Shown here: positions 28,548-36,870 of the stretch, piece by piece | How positions within the stretch are numbered: position 1 is the first letter of the stretch | How the letters are laid out: each line of letters starts with the position of its first letter | Assembly: GCF_007830055.1 (NCBI RefSeq) | Contig: NZ_VLLE01000003.1 | Span: 682,001-746,000, forward strand | Source: Lacibacter cauensis | GTDB lineage: Bacteria; Bacteroidota; Bacteroidia; Chitinophagales; Chitinophagaceae | Length of the DNA: 64,000 bases | Direction: 5' to 3' | Position numbers and translations under genes: made by a program | Notes under the pieces: generated by a model | What the model was told of the DNA's origin: nothing | Seen by the model: only the letters and a program-made list of their open reading frames with translations | The model's database searches: none

Positions 28548-31232
28548 ATGAAAAAAATAATTGTTCTATTTTCCCTTGTTTTTAGTGCTCATTTTATTTC
28601 TGCACAAACAGTACCTGCGTATAAACGTGCCGATCTTCCGGTTGATGTTCGGGTAAAAGATCTGCTGCAACGGATGACAGCAGAAGAAAAATTCTGGCAA
28701 CTGTTTATGATCCCCGGCGATCTCGGTACAAACCCATCTGATTACAAGAATGGCATTTTTGGTTTCCAGGTAAATACCGTGCAGCAACAGCAGGGAGCAG
28801 CGGCACAATTGCTTAATTACAAGTCGGGACAAACTGCACAGCAAACATTGGCAAAGATCAATGCCATTCAAAAATACTTTGTAGAGCAAACAAGATTGGG
28901 CATTCCCATTATTGCATTTGATGAAGCATTGCATGGATTGGTGCGTGATGAAGCAACTGTATTTCCTCAATCCATTGCCTTAGCAGCAACATGGGATACA
29001 ACGCTGATGAATAATGTTGCCGCTGCTATTGCAAAAGAAACGAAAGCAAGAGGTATTCGTCATATACTTTCACCGGTTGTAAATGTTGCAACAGATGTGC
29101 GATGGGGCAGAGTAGAAGAAACTTATGGTGAAGACCCTTTTTTAAGCTCAGTGATGGGTGTTGCATTTGTAAAAGCATTTGAACAACGGGGAGTGGTAAC
29201 TAATCCAAAACATTTTGCAGTGAATCATGGTGAAGGAGGAAGAGACAGTTATCCCATTCATTACAATGAACGGTTACTGGAAGAAACTTATTTTGTTCCG
29301 TTTAAAGCGGTGGTGCAGAAAGGTGGAGCAAGAAGTATTATGACGGCGTATAATTCACTCGATGGTTCACCTTGTTCGGCCAACGATTGGTTGTTGAACA
29401 AAAAGCTGCGCAATGATTGGGGCTTTAAAGGTTTTGTATTGAGTGATGCAGGTGCAACCGGTGGTGCTAATGTGCTGCATTTTACAGCTGCAGATTATGC
29501 AGAAGCTGGTAAGAAATCAATCGAGAACGGACTGGATGTAATTTTTCAAACAGCATATGAACATCACAAACTGTTTAATAAATATTTTCTTGATGGCAGT
29601 ATGAATCCTGATGTGATCGATAGCGCTGTTGCAAGAGTGTTGCGTGTAAAATTTGAATTAGGTTTATTCGAGCATCCATACATCGATGAAAGCAAGTTAG
29701 AAAAATGGACAGCCGCCGAACACCGTGCATTAACAAAAGAAGCCGCTGTACGTTCGTTTGTGTTGCTGAAGAATGATGTGTTTGGTAAAAGCGGAGCTTC
29801 TGTATTGCCATTAAATAAATCGTTGAAAAAAATTGCTGTTATTGGAGTTGATGCAATAGAAGCAAGATTGGGCGGTTACAGCGGACCGGGCAATCAGAAA
29901 ATTTCTATCCTGCAAGGTATTCAGCAAAAAGTTGGTAGCAACACACAAGTGAAATATGCAGCAGGCCCGGGCAGGCAACATCGTACATGGACATTTGTTC
30001 CCGGCAATCATTTGTTTACTATGCAAAATGGAAAACGTATAAAAGGTTTGCAAGGAGAATATTTTAACAATGTAACAATGCAGGGGCAACCGGCTCTTAC
30101 ACGAACAGATGAGTCGATCAATTTTCAATGGACATTGTTTTCACCTGATGCTGCTAAGATCAACTATGATTTCTTTTCTGCACGCTGGACAGGTAAAATA
30201 GAAGCACCTGTTACAGGCACTTATAAAATTGGTATTGATGGCAATGATGGATATCGTTTATACCTCAACAATAAACTTATCATCGATAACTGGAAGAAGC
30301 AATCGTATTCAACAAAGTTGGTTGATTTCTATTTTGAAAAAGGCAAAGTATACGATCTGCGTATTGAGTATTTTGAACCGGCAGGTAATGCATGGTTTCG
30401 TCTTATCTGGAATGTAGGTGTTACTGATCATGCAGAAACAAAAATCAACGAAGCGGTTCAATTAGCAACAAGCAGTGATGTTGCAGTTGTTGTTGCAGGA
30501 ATTGAAGAAGGGGAATTCAATGATCGGGCATTATTACAATTACCCGGCTTGCAGGAAGAGTTGATCAAGCGTATTGCAGCAACAGGAAAACCGGTTGTTG
30601 TTTTATTAGTAGGCGGAAGTGCTGTCACTATGAATAACTGGATCGATCAGGTACCTGCTATACTGGATGTTTGGTATCCCGGCGATGCAGGTGGTGAAGC
30701 GGTTGCGGATGTATTGTTTGGTGATCGTTCGCCATCAGGTAAGTTGCCGATTACATTTCCTGTATCGGAAGCGCAGTTGCCATTAGTGTACAATCATAAA
30801 CCAACAGGAAGAGGTGATGATTACAACAATCTTACCGGTCAGCCTTTGTTTCCGTTTGGATTTGGTTTGAGTTATACGCAGTTTAGTTATTCCGATTTAC
30901 AGTTAGATAAAAAGCAGGTCAAGGCTGGAGAAAATCTTACAGTAAAATTCAAATTAAAGAACACCGGAAAATACAAAGCAGATGAAGTAGTACAGTTATA
31001 CCTGCACGATGAACTGGCATCTGTTGCAAGACCGATCAAAGAGTTAAAAGGTTTTCAGCGCATCACGTTAAACCCGGGTGAAGAAAAAGAAGTAACATTT
31101 ACGATTACTCCCGATTTGTTGACGATGCTGGATGTGCATCTGAAAGAAGTAATTGAGCCGGGTATGTTTCGTATGATGATCGGCAGCTCCAGCACAGACA
31201 TCCGGTTGAGAGAATTGTTTGAAGTGAAATAG
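28548..31232 (+). CDS. GH3 beta-glycosidase with PA14 insert
   Basis: Secreted glycoside hydrolase family 3 enzyme, 894 residues, signal peptide 1-20 (ending ISAQ). The N-terminal TIM-barrel has the KHFAVNHGE motif (K221-H222) and the nucleophile region FVLSDAGAT, with D300 as predicted nucleophile. The C-terminal alpha/beta sandwich is interrupted by a PA14 domain (about 498-624, KGLQGEYFNN to WFRLIWNVG), as in some beta-glucosidases where PA14 shapes the substrate pocket. A fibronectin-like domain closes the protein. Likely product: beta-glucosidase or beta-xylosidase releasing terminal sugars. It follows the cytochrome/DUF1501 set and may act on the same polymer; that link is inferred. Confidence 0.9.
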   Translation: MKKIIVLFSLVFSAHFISAQTVPAYKRADLPVDVRVKDLLQRMTAEEKFWQLFMIPGDLGTNPSDYKNGIFGFQVNTVQQQQGAAAQLLNYKSGQTAQQTLAKINAIQKYFVEQTRLGIPIIAFDEALHGLVRDEATVFPQSIALAATWDTTLMNNVAAAIAKETKARGIRHILSPVVNVATDVRWGRVEETYGEDPFLSSVMGVAFVKAFEQRGVVTNPKHFAVNHGEGGRDSYPIHYNERLLEETYFVPFKAVVQKGGARSIMTAYNSLDGSPCSANDWLLNKKLRNDWGFKGFVLSDAGATGGANVLHFTAADYAEAGKKSIENGLDVIFQTAYEHHKLFNKYFLDGSMNPDVIDSAVARVLRVKFELGLFEHPYIDESKLEKWTAAEHRALTKEAAVRSFVLLKNDVFGKSGASVLPLNKSLKKIAVIGVDAIEARLGGYSGPGNQKISILQGIQQKVGSNTQVKYAAGPGRQHRTWTFVPGNHLFTMQNGKRIKGLQGEYFNNVTMQGQPALTRTDESINFQWTLFSPDAAKINYDFFSARWTGKIEAPVTGTYKIGIDGNDGYRLYLNNKLIIDNWKKQSYSTKLVDFYFEKGKVYDLRIEYFEPAGNAWFRLIWNVGVTDHAETKINEAVQLATSSDVAVVVAGIEEGEFNDRALLQLPGLQEELIKRIAATGKPVVVLLVGGSAVTMNNWIDQVPAILDVWYPGDAGGEAVADVLFGDRSPSGKLPITFPVSEAQLPLVYNHKPTGRGDDYNNLTGQPLFPFGFGLSYTQFSYSDLQLDKKQVKAGENLTVKFKLKNTGKYKADEVVQLYLHDELASVARPIKELKGFQRITLNPGEEKEVTFTITPDLLTMLDVHLKEVIEPGMFRMMIGSSSTDIRLRELFEVK

Positions 31233-31241
31233 TTTCTGTCG

Positions 31242-31353
31242 TTGTCTGACGCCCTCGTCTGACAACCATGTTTCGACATGAAACAACAAAGCGATTGAAT
31301 GTTGAATCGCTTTGTTGTTAGTAAGTAATTTGTCAGACGAGGGCCTCAGACAA
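31242..31353. repeat. nested inverted repeat with inner terminator-like hairpin
   Basis: The outer arms at 31242-31265 and 31330-31353 are inverted copies with 23 of 24 bases matching; each contains GTCTGAC twice or nearly so. Inside, a perfect 15-bp stem (31282-31296 with 31305-31319) has an 8-nt loop. It sits between convergent GH3 and hemL genes. The inner hairpin can act as a terminator in both directions; the outer arms exceed what a terminator needs and may be a small mobile or REP-like element. Confidence 0.7.
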
Positions 31354-31354
31354 A

Positions 31355-32641
31355 TCAAACAAGTTCCTGCAAACTTTCTTTGGTTGCAGCAATGGTCTTA
31401 TCTAAATCTGCATACGTTAATGCATTGTTGAGGAACCAGCTTTCAAAAGCAGATGGCGGCAAATACACCCCACGCTTCAACATAGCATGAAAATATTTTT
31501 TGAACAGTTCATTATTGGCTGATGCTGCTGTTGCAAAATCAACTACTGCATGATCACTGAAGTGAATGCTGATCATTGAACCAAGTTGGTTAATGATATA
31601 TGGTTGCCCCCATGCTTTCAATACTTCGTTCAATCCATCCCGCAAGTAAATGGTTTTTTCTTCCAGCTCTTTGTAAATAGAGGGATTGTTCTTTAACTCT
31701 GTGAGCAATGTATAACCGGCGATCATCGCAATCGGGTTGCCACTCAATGTTCCGGCCTGGTACACATTTCCCAACGGAGCAATGTGCTGCATAATTTCTT
31801 TCTTACCACCAAACGCACCAACAGGCATACCGCCACCAATCACTTTTCCATACGTAACAAGATCTGCTTTAATGCCGAGACGTTCCTGTGCACCACCTGC
31901 TGCTAAACGGAAGCCCGTCATCACTTCATCAAAAATGAAAACGATTCCTTCGTCATCACATAATTGGCGTAAGCCTTCATGAAAACCGGGCTGTGGTAAA
32001 ATACAACCCATGTTGCCTGCAACAGGCTCTACAATGATGGCTGCAATATCTCCTTTATGTTCTGCTGCTAATTTCTTCACTGCATCGAGATCATTATACG
32101 CAGCAGTTAATGTATCGTTCGCTACACCAGCCGTTACGCCGGGCACTGTTTGAATGTTGAAGGTGGCCACACCGCTGCCTGCTTTTACCAAAAATGAATC
32201 CGCATGACCGTGATAATGTCCTTCAAACTTGATGATCTTATTTCGTCCTGTATAACCTCTGGCCAAACGAATGGCACTCATGCAGGCTTCGGTTCCGCTG
32301 CTCACCATGCGGATCATGTCAACATTCGGTACCATGCTGAGAATTAACTCAGCCATTTCAATTTCCAATTGCGTAGGTGCACCAAACGAAGTTGAATCCA
32401 ATGCTTTTTCCTGAATGGCTTTGACAATGGGTTCATGTGCATGACCAAGAATCATGGGTCCCCATGAAGCAATGTAATCGATGTATTGATTACCATCTGC
32501 ATCATACATGTAAGCACCTTTTGCTTTTTGCATGAAGAGTGGCGTGCCACCTACACTTTTAAATGCACGTACGGGGGAGTTAACTCCACCCGGAATACTT
32601 TTCTGTGCCCGTTCGAATAGTTCTTTGCTTTTTTCGTACAT
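31355..32641 (-). CDS. hemL: glutamate-1-semialdehyde 2,1-aminomutase
   Basis: PLP-dependent enzyme that converts glutamate-1-semialdehyde to 5-aminolevulinate, the second step of the C5 heme route; cytosolic. 428 residues, the normal length. Class III aminotransferase features are seen: [10 protein letters not shown] at the N-terminus, [39 protein letters not shown] (D238) and the PLP lysine K266 in [10 protein letters not shown]. It is the last gene of the minus-strand heme operon, separated from hemB by a heptad element that encloses a four-helix-bundle gene. One heptad arm begins 6 bp upstream of its ATG and could affect its ribosome access. Confidence 0.96.
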   Translation of the reverse strand: MYEKSKELFERAQKSIPGGVNSPVRAFKSVGGTPLFMQKAKGAYMYDADGNQYIDYIASWGPMILGHAHEPIVKAIQEKALDSTSFGAPTQLEIEMAELILSMVPNVDMIRMVSSGTEACMSAIRLARGYTGRNKIIKFEGHYHGHADSFLVKAGSGVATFNIQTVPGVTAGVANDTLTAAYNDLDAVKKLAAEHKGDIAAIIVEPVAGNMGCILPQPGFHEGLRQLCDDEGIVFIFDEVMTGFRLAAGGAQERLGIKADLVTYGKVIGGGMPVGAFGGKKEIMQHIAPLGNVYQAGTLSGNPIAMIAGYTLLTELKNNPSIYKELEEKTIYLRDGLNEVLKAWGQPYIINQLGSMISIHFSDHAVVDFATAASANNELFKKYFHAMLKRGVYLPPSAFESWFLNNALTYADLDKTIAATKESLQELV

Positions 32642-32646
32642 AGTTC

Positions 32647-33117
32647 TGAATGGTCAATGGTGAATGGTCAATGAGATGCCTTCGCTTCAATCAGTCCGCT
32701 TAAAAGCTTAAAGCATTTGATCATTGATTCACCAAGTTTAGTTAAATCGTAATTGTTTAAATATTCAATATCTTTTGCAACATCCAGCGCTGCATCAATT
32801 TCAATAACAGAGCCTCTGGCAATTTCGTAGTATCGTTTTCGTTCAACTTCCGACTTTCTGGAAGAGCCTTCTGCAATATTCAGATGGACAGATAGTGCAG
32901 CTCTTCTGATTTGTGAAATCATTCCGAATTTTTCATCGGCAGGAAAGATCTTGGTTAACTTATAACACTCAAGTGTAAATGTTTTTGAGAAGTTATAGAT
33001 ATCCAGTTTTTGGTGGTTTAGGGTTAGAAACATGGTAAACGATTAAAGGTGATAAATGAACTGTAGCTACAAAATAGTAATTAAGCTTGGCATTCACAAT
33101 TCACCATTGACCATTCA
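32647..33117. mobile_element. heptad element A: inverted 7-bp arrays enclosing a four-helix-bundle gene
   Basis: The left arm at 32647-32673 and the right arm at 33091-33117 are inverted copies with 25 of 27 bases matching. Each arm is built of 7-bp units of the CATTCAC/CATTGAC type. Between them lies one gene, for an S23/IVS-type four-helix-bundle protein, whose stop codon is inside the left arm. The unit interrupts the hemB-hemL spacing. Calling it mobile is inference from the matching solo copies elsewhere in the window; no target-site duplication was identified. Confidence 0.5.
32668..33033 (-). CDS. four-helix-bundle protein (S23/IVS type), copy A
   Basis: 121 residues of the four-helix-bundle family first described as ORFs in intervening sequences of 23S rRNA and related to the Avd protein of diversity-generating retroelements. 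Diagnostic phrases: LDIYNFSKTFTLECYKLTKIFP, then FGMISQIRRAALSVHLNIAEGSSR and KRYYEIARGSVIEIDAALDVAKDI. The basic faces suggest nucleic-acid binding, known for Avd; the cellular role of the stand-alone family is unknown. It lies between hemB and hemL, enclosed by inverted heptad arrays, and its last codons and stop come from the repeat. Not related to heme synthesis by sequence; it looks like a passenger of the repeat element. Confidence 0.85.
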   Translation of the reverse strand: MFLTLNHQKLDIYNFSKTFTLECYKLTKIFPADEKFGMISQIRRAALSVHLNIAEGSSRKSEVERKRYYEIARGSVIEIDAALDVAKDIEYLNNYDLTKLGESMIKCFKLLSGLIEAKASH

Positions 33118-33128
33118 CAAATAGTGTC

Positions 33129-34106
33129 TTAGTGGTTTAAAATTCTTATTGCGTCTTTTGCAAAATAGGTTGCAATCAAATCAGCACCGGCACGCTTAAT
33201 CGACGTTAGCACTTCCATGATGGCTTTGTCTTCATTGATCCATCCTTTTTCTGCTGCTGCTTTGATCATGGCATATTCACCACTGATGTTGTAAGCACTT
33301 ACCGGAACATTCACGGCATTCTTTACTTCACGGATGATGTCTAAATAACTCAATGCAGGTTTCACCATTACAATGTCTGCACCTTCTTCCACATCCATCA
33401 CAGTTTCTTTAATGGCTTCAATGCGGTTGGCATAATCCATCTGGTAGGTTTTCTTATCACCAAAGCCCGGGGCACTATCCAGCGCATCACGGAAAGGACC
33501 ATAGAAGCAGGAAGCATATTTTGCACTGTAGCTCATAATACCCACGTTGATGAAATTATTTTCTTCCAGTCCTTTTCTTATTGCACCAATACGTCCATCC
33601 ATCATATCGCTGGGCGCCACCATATCAGCGCCTGCTGCTGCATGAGAGATACTCATCTTCACCAAGGCTTCGACCGTTTCATCGTTAACAATCTGCCCAT
33701 CTTTCACAATGCCATCATGACCATACGAAGAATATGGATCGAGAGCCACATCTGTCATCACATACATTTCAGGCACCGCATCTTTAATGGCTTTTATGCT
33801 GCGTTGCATCAGTCCGTCTTTATTCCATGCTTCTTTGCCGGTGTTATCTTTTAATTCATCTTTCGATTTTACAAAGAGCAACACAGCTTTCAAACCCATG
33901 CTCCAGAGTTCTTTCACTTCGTTCACCGTTACATCTAAACTGTTACGATAGTAACCCGGCATGGAAGTAATTTCCGTTTTTACATTCTCGCCTTCATCAA
34001 TAAAAAGCGGAACAATGAAATCATCCGGCGTAAGAATGGTTTCTCTTACCATGCTTCTGATGGCTTCTGATTTACGGGTGATTCTGTTTCTTCTTTGTAG
34101 ATACAT
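33129..34106 (-). CDS. hemB: delta-aminolevulinic acid dehydratase (porphobilinogen synthase)
   Basis: Condenses two 5-aminolevulinate molecules to porphobilinogen; cytosolic, usually octameric. 325 residues. The two Schiff-base lysines are visible as K196 (SYSAKYASCFYGPFRDA) and K249 (MVKPALSYLD). The metal segment at residues 119-132 begins DVALDPY and ends GHDG, with aspartates where zinc-type enzymes have cysteines, so a magnesium-dependent form without the catalytic zinc is expected. It lies in the minus-strand heme operon between two element-borne four-helix-bundle genes. The heptad arrays begin 4 bp upstream of the ATG, an unusual setting for translation initiation. Confidence 0.96.
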   Translation of the reverse strand: MYLQRRNRITRKSEAIRSMVRETILTPDDFIVPLFIDEGENVKTEITSMPGYYRNSLDVTVNEVKELWSMGLKAVLLFVKSKDELKDNTGKEAWNKDGLMQRSIKAIKDAVPEMYVMTDVALDPYSSYGHDGIVKDGQIVNDETVEALVKMSISHAAAGADMVAPSDMMDGRIGAIRKGLEENNFINVGIMSYSAKYASCFYGPFRDALDSAPGFGDKKTYQMDYANRIEAIKETVMDVEEGADIVMVKPALSYLDIIREVKNAVNVPVSAYNISGEYAMIKAAAEKGWINEDKAIMEVLTSIKRAGADLIATYFAKDAIRILNH

Positions 34107-34110
34107 AAAT

Positions 34111-34712
34111 GATGTCTGATGTAGGATGGATGATGTCTGATTTGTTTCAGTTCAACCAGCCTGATTTTTTATGTCTGATGTAGAATGGATGATGTGTGAT
34201 TTGATTTAGCACAATCAACCTGTTCTTCATTAAAAAGAACGGCTGATTTTCAGCTTCATAAATCCTAGATCATAAATCAGATATCCTACATCCGATTTTG
34301 TTTCGTTTTATTCGTTTTATCTGTTGCAGCAAAGATGGCCGTTAATTCATTCGCTTCCTTAATCAATCTATCCAACTCTGATCCCGCTTGCAATTTTGCA
34401 TCTTTTACAACTTCCAGCCAGTAATGACTTTCGTCTGCTTCTTCTAAAACAATTTCAATTTTATAAAGAAAGTCTGCCGGTGATTTTGCTCTGACAGACG
34501 CTCTGTAATTTGCTCCAACAGATCCTGCAGAACGAATCAGCTGTTTTGCTGTTTCAAATCCTGCGGCATTTTTCGGAAAGGCTTCACATAAATGAATGAC
34601 ATCTACATGAAATTTTTTTGTTCGGCTTTGTAGTGTTTTTCGATCCATGGATAGTTTTTCTAAGAAAGTTACAAACGATCAGCAACAAATCCGACATCCT
34701 ACATCAGCCATC
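34111..34712. mobile_element. heptad element B: second family of 7-bp arrays around a four-helix-bundle gene
   Basis: The arrays use a different heptad, of the ACATCCT/ACATCAG type. Two copies run one way (34111-34143 and about 34171-34205). Two run the opposite way (about 34275-34298, which includes the stop codon of the enclosed gene, and 34688-34720). The core at 34111-34128 is an inverted copy of 34695-34712 with 17 of 18 bases matching. The 179 bp between hemB and the enclosed gene consist mostly of these arrays. Same architecture as element A, different sequence family. Confidence 0.5.
34286..34648 (-). CDS. four-helix-bundle protein (S23/IVS type), copy B
   Basis: 120-residue member of the same superfamily as copy A but of a clearly different subfamily. 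Key phrases are TLQSRTKKFHVDVIHLCEAFP, AKQLIRSAGSVGANYRASVRAKS and FLYKIEIVLEEADESHYWLEVV. The C-terminus is Lys/Thr/Asn rich (TDKTNKTKQNRM), and its last codons and stop are read from a heptad array. It lies between hemF and hemB, flanked by element B repeats. As with copy A, nucleic-acid binding is plausible and no heme function is suggested. The pairing of one protein subfamily with one heptad family is the notable point. Confidence 0.82.
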   Translation of the reverse strand: MDRKTLQSRTKKFHVDVIHLCEAFPKNAAGFETAKQLIRSAGSVGANYRASVRAKSPADFLYKIEIVLEEADESHYWLEVVKDAKLQAGSELDRLIKEANELTAIFAATDKTNKTKQNRM

Positions 34713-34718
34713 CTACAT

Positions 34719-35684
34719 TTAACAGGAGTTCGATCTCTTTGCCCAGGCAACTCTTTCTGCTTCACTTATTTCATTCAGCCAATCTCTCGGGTGCAAACAG
34801 GCTTGTAGCAATTTATCTTCTTCACTTCCCGGTTGCGGTTGATAATTATATTCAAAACGCACAGTAGGAGGTAAGCTCATCAAAATACTTTCAATGCGTC
34901 CGTTGGTTTTTAAACCGAAAATTGTTCCTCTGTCGTGCACTAAATTAAACTCCACATATCTGCCTCTGCGTATTTCCTGCCAGTGTTTGTTTTCTACAGT
35001 GTAAGCAGTTTGTTTTCTTTTTTCTACAATCGGAACATACGCATCAATAAATGCGTTGCCGCATTTTTGTGCAAACTCAATCCAGAAGTTCACATCCTTC
35101 TTTTCGTCGGGACGTTGATGATCGTAAAAAATACCACCGATGCCTCTGCGCTCTTTGTTGCGATGCCAGTTTACAAAATAGTTATCGCACTCTTCTTTGA
35201 ATTTCGGATAGAAGGTTGCATCAAATGCATCGCAGGCATCTTTATAGGTTTGATGAAAATGTTTTGCATCTTCTTCCATCAAGTAATAGGGAGTGAGATC
35301 TGTGCCACCGCCAAACCATCTATCGATCACTACATCGTTTTCGTTGTACAACTCAAACATGCGGTAATTACAATGCACTGTTGGTACAAATGGATTAATG
35401 GGATGAATCACTAAACTTAAGCCACAGGCGAACCATTTGCTGCCGTTGATTTTTAACTGTGTTCTCATCGCATCGGTTACATCGCCAAACACAATAGAAG
35501 TGTTCACCCCACCTTTCTCAAGCACATCACCATTGGCGATCACACGTGTTTTGCCACCACCACCTTCGGCACGGTGCCATTCATCTTCCACAAATACAGC
35601 TTTGCCATCGCACTGCTCCAACGCAGCACAAATGCGATTCTGCAAATCGTGAATGAATGCTATCCAGGTTTGTTTTACGTCCAT
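34719..35684 (-). CDS. hemF: oxygen-dependent coproporphyrinogen III oxidase
   Basis: Uses O2 to decarboxylate two propionates of coproporphyrinogen III, giving protoporphyrinogen IX; cytosolic or peripheral. 321 residues, close to the usual 300. Conserved stretches: GGGGKTRV with VLEKGGVNTSIVFG, then SLVIHPINPFVPTVHCNYR, WFGGGTDLTPYYL, and GRYVEFNLVHDRGTIFGL with ESILMSLPP. The anaerobic counterpart hemN is also in the window, so the cell can make heme with or without oxygen. It lies between hemE (a 74-bp gap filled by a solo heptad palindrome) and the four-helix-bundle gene B. Confidence 0.96.
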   Translation of the reverse strand: MDVKQTWIAFIHDLQNRICAALEQCDGKAVFVEDEWHRAEGGGGKTRVIANGDVLEKGGVNTSIVFGDVTDAMRTQLKINGSKWFACGLSLVIHPINPFVPTVHCNYRMFELYNENDVVIDRWFGGGTDLTPYYLMEEDAKHFHQTYKDACDAFDATFYPKFKEECDNYFVNWHRNKERRGIGGIFYDHQRPDEKKDVNFWIEFAQKCGNAFIDAYVPIVEKRKQTAYTVENKHWQEIRRGRYVEFNLVHDRGTIFGLKTNGRIESILMSLPPTVRFEYNYQPQPGSEEDKLLQACLHPRDWLNEISEAERVAWAKRSNSC

Positions 35685-35688
35685 ATAA

Positions 35689-35767
35689 TTGTGAATAGTG
35701 AATGGTGAATTGTCAATGGGTTCTTACATTCAGATATTCACCATTGACCATTGACCACTCACAATTT
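35689..35767. repeat. solo heptad palindrome between hemE and hemF
   Basis: Left array 35689-35719 (units such as TTGTGAA and TGGTGAA), a 14-nt spacer, then right array 35734-35767 (CCATTGA, CCACTCA), partly complementary. It fills the whole hemE-hemF gap, and its right arm contains the hemE stop codon (35759-35761). Same family as element A, without a gene. Confidence 0.7.
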
Positions 35768-36790
35768 ATATTCCTTCACTGCCTCTACAAATGCTTTTGC
35801 ATGATCAACAGGAACATTTGGTGTAATACCATGACCTAAGTTGGCAATGTATCGCTGTGTACCAAATGCATCAATCATTTCTTTCACTGCTTTCTTGATC
35901 TCAGGAATGGGTGCTAATAATTTAGCGGGATCAAAATTACCTTGAATGGTGATATTGTTCTGCGTAAACTCTCTTGCCATTTGCGGCGTAATACACCAAT
36001 CAATACCAACGCCACTTGCAGCACTTTCACTGATATCTTTCAACGCATGCCATGTTCCTTTTGGAAAAAGAATGACAGGTGCATCATCTTTCAACGCTTC
36101 TGCAATCTGGAATAAATAAGGTTGTGCAAATGTTTTAAAATCGGCTGGTGATAAAGAACCTGCCCAACTATCGAACACCTGCACGGTGTCTGCACCGGCT
36201 TTTACCTGATGCTTCAAATACACAATGGTAATATCGGTTATCTTCTGTAAGAGTTGGTGTGCCATTGCAGGTTCTGTATAAGCAAACTGTTTTGCTTTAT
36301 CCCATGTTTTGCTGCCTTTACCTTCTACCATATAACAAAGAAGCGTCCATGGTGCACCGGCAAAACCAATGAGTGGTACACGACCATTCAATTCTCTTTT
36401 TGTTAAGCTCAATGCATCGTACACATATTTCAAACTTTCTTCGGCACCGGTAGTGATCAATGCATCAATATCTGTTTGTGTTTTGATGGTCTTTGGCAAG
36501 GATGGTCCTTTCCCTTCTTCCATCAATACTTCCACACCCATCGCCTGCGGTATTACCAGAATATCACTGAAGATGATGGCTGCATCTACACCCACCTGAT
36601 CAACAGGTTGCAAAGTAATTTCCGTTGCAAGCTCCGGTGTTTGGCAACGGGTGAAAAAATCATATTTCTCCCGCAGCTTAATATAGTCAGGTAAATATCT
36701 TCCTGCCTGGCGCATCATCCACACGGGTGGGCGTTCTACTGCTTCTCCTCTGAGTGCTTTTAGTAATAAGTCGTTTTTTAACTGTGTCAT
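35759..36790 (-). CDS. hemE: uroporphyrinogen decarboxylase
   Basis: Removes four acetate carboxyls from uroporphyrinogen III to give coproporphyrinogen III; cytosolic, cofactor-free. 343 residues from the ATG at 36790. The hallmark [17 protein letters not shown] is near residues 20-36; [42 protein letters not shown] and [10 protein letters not shown] follow. The frame stays open to 36847, but that extension is read from a heptad repeat (residues such as [16 protein letters not shown]), so the start [10 protein letters not shown] is preferred. Its stop codon is supplied by another heptad palindrome. Within the minus-strand heme operon. Confidence 0.95.
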   Translation of the reverse strand: MTQLKNDLLLKALRGEAVERPPVWMMRQAGRYLPDYIKLREKYDFFTRCQTPELATEITLQPVDQVGVDAAIIFSDILVIPQAMGVEVLMEEGKGPSLPKTIKTQTDIDALITTGAEESLKYVYDALSLTKRELNGRVPLIGFAGAPWTLLCYMVEGKGSKTWDKAKQFAYTEPAMAHQLLQKITDITIVYLKHQVKAGADTVQVFDSWAGSLSPADFKTFAQPYLFQIAEALKDDAPVILFPKGTWHALKDISESAASGVGIDWCITPQMAREFTQNNITIQGNFDPAKLLAPIPEIKKAVKEMIDAFGTQRYIANLGHGITPNVPVDHAKAFVEAVKEYKL

Positions 36791-36870
36791 AGTCGTGAGT
36801 TGTGAGTCGTTCGTCGTCAGTTGTGATACATGGGTATTTGCACTCACGATTCACCATTGACGATTCACGA
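36791..36870. repeat. solo heptad palindrome between hemD and hemE
   Basis: Left array about 36791-36827 (AGTCGTG, AGTTGTG units), short spacer, right array 36841-36870 (CACGATT, CACCATT units), roughly inverted copies. It fills the 74-bp gap. The right arm holds the hemD stop codon (36865-36867), and the left arm abuts the hemE ATG. Confidence 0.65.

Noticed and set aside
32668-34648. 23S rRNA intervening sequence
   Set aside because: The encoded proteins are of the IVS family, but no rRNA sequence surrounds them; they lie between heme genes.
32647-34720. CRISPR-like array or diversity-generating retroelement
   Set aside because: The heptads are contiguous, without unique spacers, and there are no cas genes. 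The four-helix-bundle proteins resemble Avd, but no reverse transcriptase, template repeat or variable repeat is present.
36791-36847. Extended N-terminus of HemE
   Set aside because: The added residues are translated heptad repeat, and the conserved domain begins just after the ATG at 36790.
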